Positions 60,026 to 64,000 of a stretch of DNA of 64,000 nt are shown one piece after another (position 1 is the first letter of the stretch; each line of letters opens with the position of its first letter). Source of the stretch: Pseudocercospora fijiensis CIRAD86 (Eukaryota > Ascomycota > Dothideomycetes > Mycosphaerellales > Mycosphaerellaceae); NCBI RefSeq assembly GCF_000340215.1, contig NW_006921537.1, positions 2,197,011 to 2,261,010 on the forward strand, in the 5' to 3' direction. A program made the position numbers and the translations under genes. The notes beneath the pieces were generated by a model, which was not told the DNA's origin, did not search any database, and saw only the letters and a program-made list of their open reading frames with translations.

Positions 60026-61297
60026 TGTTACTAGAAAGGCCTAGGATTAATGCTACCCCCGGGGTGCTATTAGCTAACTAATTAGAGGCAAGCAATTGTT
60101 AGTAATAAGAGATAATAAGACTATACCGCAATAGTAAATACGCACCGAATATTAATAAGCGCGCTACGACGCGTTAACTAATCGCATGCTCTTTTAAGGG
60201 CTCTACCTCTTCGCTAACGTAATAAGGCCCTTCTCTTAGTATTTAGGTCCTCCTCTTATTCCTTTATTCTATCGAGGCCTCGAGGCCTAGGCAATCGGCG
60301 CGGCCGGCGCGGCTATGTTAGTAACGGTATTACGGAGTGTATTACTATTCGAAGGAGGAAGACGACGCGACTATATCGGTAACGGTATTGCTAATATTGT
60401 TATTAGTTAAAGAAGGAAATTAGAAGCAAGGTAAAGTTAGCGCTAAGACGACTAGCGCCGCTATTGTTAATATTACCTACTATTGTCGCTATACTTACGA
60501 AGACAACCTTACCTATACTACGGCCTAAGGCCGGAAGCGCGCTATACTAATTAAGTTAAAAGAATAGCTATATTAAAGGTTTAATTAAAACTTTAAGGCC
60601 GAGTTAAAACTTTAAGCCGCCTAAAAGATTAAGCGACTAATAGACTAACTAAGGGGAAAAACTATAGAGCTAAGCTAGCTAGGGTCGATCTTGCGGACAA
60701 TAGGTTACTCCTTAATCTTTCCGACCCTTTAAGCGAAGCGAACCTCAACTACTGCGCTTATAATAGCCTTTACCTATAGAAACTAGACGAGCTATTTTTT
60801 TTAAAAGATAAGATTAACAATTGAAGGCTACTAAACCTAACTAATTAGGGCTAGCGAAACTACGAACAATAATAGTCCTCGTAATAATAAGAACAATCCC
60901 TCGGAAACGGACAAACCCTTAGAGCGGACATTTCTAGGTCTTTTAAGAGTAGACGCAAAGAACTCGGACAACCTTACTTAGAACGGGGGCAGTACTACAA
61001 TACCCCGTATACCTACCTATTATAGTAGGGAAAGTACGCTCGTATTATAATTAGTTGCTAGCCTTTAATTTATATAGCTATATAATACCTTATTATTACT
61101 ATAGTAGTAGTAATAGCGCAGTTAGAAGTTAGACATTGTGTTAGAGGTAAGGTTTAATATAGTTACATAATCGGTAGTTATATGTTTAATTTAGCGCGGA
61201 TCGAGTAGCTTATTAAACCTACTAAGTTAGTAGTAATAAAAGTTGAGATTAGAATAAAGACTAGCTACGAGGGCGCGGCCTTTAGAAGGGAAGCGTA
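60026..61297 (+). other. Untranslated 3' region of Gypsy-A copy 4
   Basis: About 1.27 kb between the pol stop and the 3' LTR, with counterparts at 16152-17419 (copy 2) and 43972-45179 (copy 3). I see no coding frame. It starts with a near-palindrome around acccccggggtg (60053-60064) that also occurs in the tail of the Copia element. Long for a gypsy-type element, and moderately conserved between copies. Confidence 0.7.
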
Positions 61298-61494
61298 TAT
61301 TAGGACTAAAGAGGTTATACGTAATTAGTATATAACCGGGCTCGAGTAAAGCTAGGGTCTTAATGCCTTAGGCAGGGCTTAGCGCTTAGTAATAGGCTAA
61401 CTTGCCCGCCTTCCTCCCTCTCCTCCTAGATCCTTATCGAATACTACCTATACCTACTACTACCCTATCTACCTGCTAATATACCCTTCTTATA
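61298..61494 (+). repeat. 3' LTR of Gypsy-A copy 4
   Basis: 197 bp, direct repeat of 54365-54561. It is preceded by the purine-rich tract tagaagggaagcgta ending at 61297, where second-strand synthesis would prime. Confidence 0.95.
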
Positions 61495-64000
61495 TATAGC
61501 TTAGTTACTATACTTACGATAAGCCTAACCGTATACGCGATATCCGTAATATAGCCTAAGTATAGCGTAGTCTCCTAGCTCGAAGAATATATACTAATAC
61601 TTAGCGTCGTAGCGGTATTTTATATCTATAGCTACGAAGGCTATCGATTCTTTAGCTATATTACGAAATTGCTATCGTAGCGTTACGTAGTCCTTTAGCT
61701 ACAATTCTCGAAGCCCGATAAAAGCGTCCGTATTTAAATCGAATTCGAAAAGTATCTCGTTAGGCGAGACGCCGGTACTCGTATTCTTAACGCTCCTAAG
61801 GTAGGATATAAGGGAGGGTAGGACGTCTATCTACTACGCGTCCGGATTAGCTATAACGAAATACCGCATAGCGATTTCTACGGTCTAATTTATACGTTTA
61901 GACTAGCCGTCGGTCTATAGGTAGTACGCTATAGAGGCGAGGATCGATATACCTAGTAGCTTTATTATCGTAGTAAAAAATTTAGATAGCTATTTAGGGT
62001 CCCGGTCGCAAATAAATATCTTAGTAACTCGCTAAGATCGTTCTTAGATAGACGTAAGATATTAGGCTGCCTACGTTTCTATAGTCTACTAGCATTTCCT
62101 AGGAAGTAGTAAAACTCGCTTAGATTTCTTATAGGTAACTATAAGGAGCGTATCGAAACCTTCGTTAGTAGGCGGGAGTCCTATAATCTAATCTACCGTT
62201 TAGACGTCTATAGGAAGTCGATACTTCGAGTCTATTAGGTTAAGCTAGCCGTAGGGCTTATACCGAGTCGATTAGTTCGCCTTATATATATTATACTAAT
62301 CGATATATCGCTCTAAATATCGACGATAGTTCCTAATATAGAAACTAGCGTTAACCCGATCGAGCGTACGCTAGAACTCCGTATAATACCTTAGGTCGTA
62401 CACTATCTTAAAGATCTCGTAAATAAGAGCGAAAGGAATATATAATTAAGAGTAATATAAAATTAGGTCGACGTAGTAGATAAGGCTGTCTTCCTAAAAG
62501 AATCTAATACTATATAAGGACTTTAGGTCTATAGGAACGTCGTCTAGTCTCTTAAGCGCGTTCTATATACTACGAGTAGCCGTATCCTCCGAAGAGCGGA
62601 GAGAAGGCGGTTTTAGGAGATAGGCGGGCGTCGCCTTAGGATAGACCTATAGTCCGCTATTATCTTTAGGCTAGGCGGCTTCGAGGTATACGGATCTTCG
62701 CTTAAGCTCTCTATTTCGCTCGCGTTTCTACTTCCTCCTCGCCTACCGGTTTAATATTCGATCTAGCTAAGGTTACTATTCCTATATATACGCTATCTCG
62801 ATAGACTAGAGGACAGAGAGTAAACGTCTCTATAGGCGGTCTTCCTAATAGGCCTATCTTAGCTAGGTTTTAAAGTCGTCGGATAGCGATATAACTGTTT
62901 CTATATAGTAGTTAGGTTCTTTCTAAAGACTATAGAAAAAGGCGGGGATCTTATCGTAGGCCTAGTATTTATATCTATCGAGTTGCGAAAGAAAACACTT
63001 AGTATAGTCGATCCTAGACGGGGATGCTATATTAACTAATACTATAGTAGGAAGAACGGGAATACTTAGATAAAAGTTAGGTAAGGCTAAGGACCTTAGC
63101 CTAGGATCTAGGCGAGCGGATATAGTATTAGTCTTTAGCGTAGCCCGATTCTAGGTATCGTTTATATCTTATCTAGATCTATCTATAATATATACTTTTC
63201 CTATACTACTCCCGATATCGTCGATAGACGTAGGGTTCCGTAGTATTTCTAATATTAGCGCCCTTACTATTATTACGGGAATCTCGTCGAGGCCGCTTAT
63301 ATTAAGGTTATACCGATTAGGAGAGCTCGCGCCTTACAATTAGAAGAGTATATTAGGAGCGATATAATTCCTATCCGGCCTATAAATAATATCGAGGTTT
63401 ATAAACTAGGAAATATATACCGCGGCTTAGATAATTCGGCGATTTAGGCTAGCCGTAGATACCGTCGTCGCGATCTACGTCTTCTTAGCTATCGTAGTAA
63501 CTATACTATAGTCGGTAACTACGATAGTCTTTAGCGCGGAATCTACTATATAAGAGGCCCTTTTAATTACCTATACTACTTCGAATAATTCGAGTTCTAT
63601 AGGCTAGTAGCGGGCTTCGGCCCCGGTAAGTATATAGCTAGCAAACCCTAAGACTTTAAGTCTATTACGCGGGAATTGCTTAGATCTCTATAGCTAGGTA
63701 GTACTATTAACGAAATCTAAAACTATATCGTCTCTATAAGTTACTAGTTCGGGCTCCTCGTATTCTATATCTAAGTCTCTATAGACTTAGTAGTATATTA
63801 CCCCGATTCCGAATTCCTTAGATATATTAACGTCGATATAGAGGGTAGACTTAGGGTTAAAATGCTAAAGAAACCCTCGGTACTCTTCCGACTATATCGA
63901 CTATATAATTTCCTAAGTGGTATTTACTTCGTTAGTCTATTAGAGGCGCGCGCCCCGTATTTAAGCGCGTCGCTTACTTCCTTTCGTTTAGATAGCCTAG
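61495..64000 (-). pseudogene. Giant-C minus copy: RNase H to integrase part of pol
   Basis: Reverse-strand counterpart of about 27490-30000. It covers the integrase catalytic region nearest 61500-62500 and the linker and RNase H toward 64000, where the window ends. Collinear with the plus copy, with mainly C/T and G/A differences. Upstream RT, protease and gag would lie beyond the window. Confidence 0.85.

Larger units (their letters stand above)
54365..61494 (+). mobile_element. Gypsy-A copy 4, full length, plus strand
   Basis: 7130 bp. LTRs of 197 bp are at 54365-54561 and 61298-61494. A perfect 5-bp duplication TATAG is at 54360-54364 and 61495-61499. It splits the Pol C-terminus of the Giant-C minus copy at the position corresponding to about 29995-29999 of the plus copy. 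It is the only Gypsy-A copy on the plus strand. Order: LTR, primer-site region, palindrome, gag, protease, RT, RNase H, integrase, chromodomain, stop at 60023-60025, about 1.27 kb untranslated tail, purine tract, LTR. Confidence 0.95.
35839..64000 (-). mobile_element. Giant-C minus copy, carrying three nested LTR elements, runs off the window
   Basis: The minus-strand copy of Giant-C is present as three segments: 35839-38750, 51193-54364 and 61495-64000, together about 8.6 kb. Read right to left they match the plus copy from about 27490 (RNase H) to 35710 without gaps once the Copia (38751-43766), Gypsy-A copy 3 (43774-51192) and Gypsy-A copy 4 (54365-61494) are removed at their duplications. 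Beyond the point where the plus copy is cut, it continues 422 bases further (35839-36260). The upstream part (gag, protease, RT) lies outside the window. It is heavily RIP-mutated. Confidence 0.88.

Noticed and set aside
13821..64000. A Starship-type giant mobile element
   Set aside because: No captain tyrosine recombinase (DUF3435) was recognised and the cargo consists of RIP-dead retroelements.

Overview
The window looks like nuclear DNA of a filamentous ascomycete (Pezizomycotina, probably Dothideomycetes; the class is inference). It has two compartments. One is an 8.4-kb island of ordinary composition (about 4.29-12.73 kb) with three intact, intron-bearing or secreted-type genes. The other, everything else, is repeat-rich DNA that has lost almost all CpA and TpG dinucleotides while keeping CpG. 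That is the signature of repeat-induced point mutation (RIP), a pre-meiotic defence of ascomycetes against duplicated DNA. As expected from CAG, CAA and TGG decay, the transposon frames are broken by TAG and TAA.

Gene island. An ApsA/Num1-type cortical anchor (1368 aa, PH domain, one 54-nt intron) is followed by a 107-aa proline/glycine/threonine-rich secreted protein and a 315-aa secreted Cys-containing protein with a Ser/Thr-rich stalk (one 59-nt intron). All three are on the + strand.

Repeat compartment. Four families are resolved. (1) Gypsy-A is a chromodomain Ty3/gypsy element of about 7.1-7.4 kb with 197-198 bp LTRs. There are four copies: a truncated one at the left edge (1-3284, -), 15954-23164 (-), 43774-51192 (-) and 54365-61494 (+). 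The last three have 5-bp target-site duplications (ACGGA; GTATG/GTATA; TATAG). (2) A Ty1/copia element lies at 38751-43766 (-), with 123-bp LTRs and TSD TAGTA. (3) A very large second chromovirus ('Giant-C') is present as a + copy (13942-35717, split by a Gypsy-A) and a - copy (35839 to beyond 64000, split by the Copia and two Gypsy-A insertions). It carries gag, protease, RT, RNase H, integrase and chromodomain, and then about 4.5 kb of extra coding sequence that I cannot assign. (4) A 265-bp MITE-like insert with an 8-bp duplication sits in the leader of one Gypsy-A copy.

Stratigraphy. The two Giant-C copies lie tail to tail around a 121-bp sequence whose inverted partner lies 22 kb away at 13821-13941. 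Removing the younger insertions at their TSDs restores collinearity of the - copy with the + copy. The least RIP-mutated element is Gypsy-A copy 3 (43.8-51.2 kb). I saw no tRNA, rRNA, CRISPR or operon-like features. The main candidates for something undescribed are the accessory ORF of Giant-C, present in both copies, and the inverted 121-bp repeats that bracket one copy.
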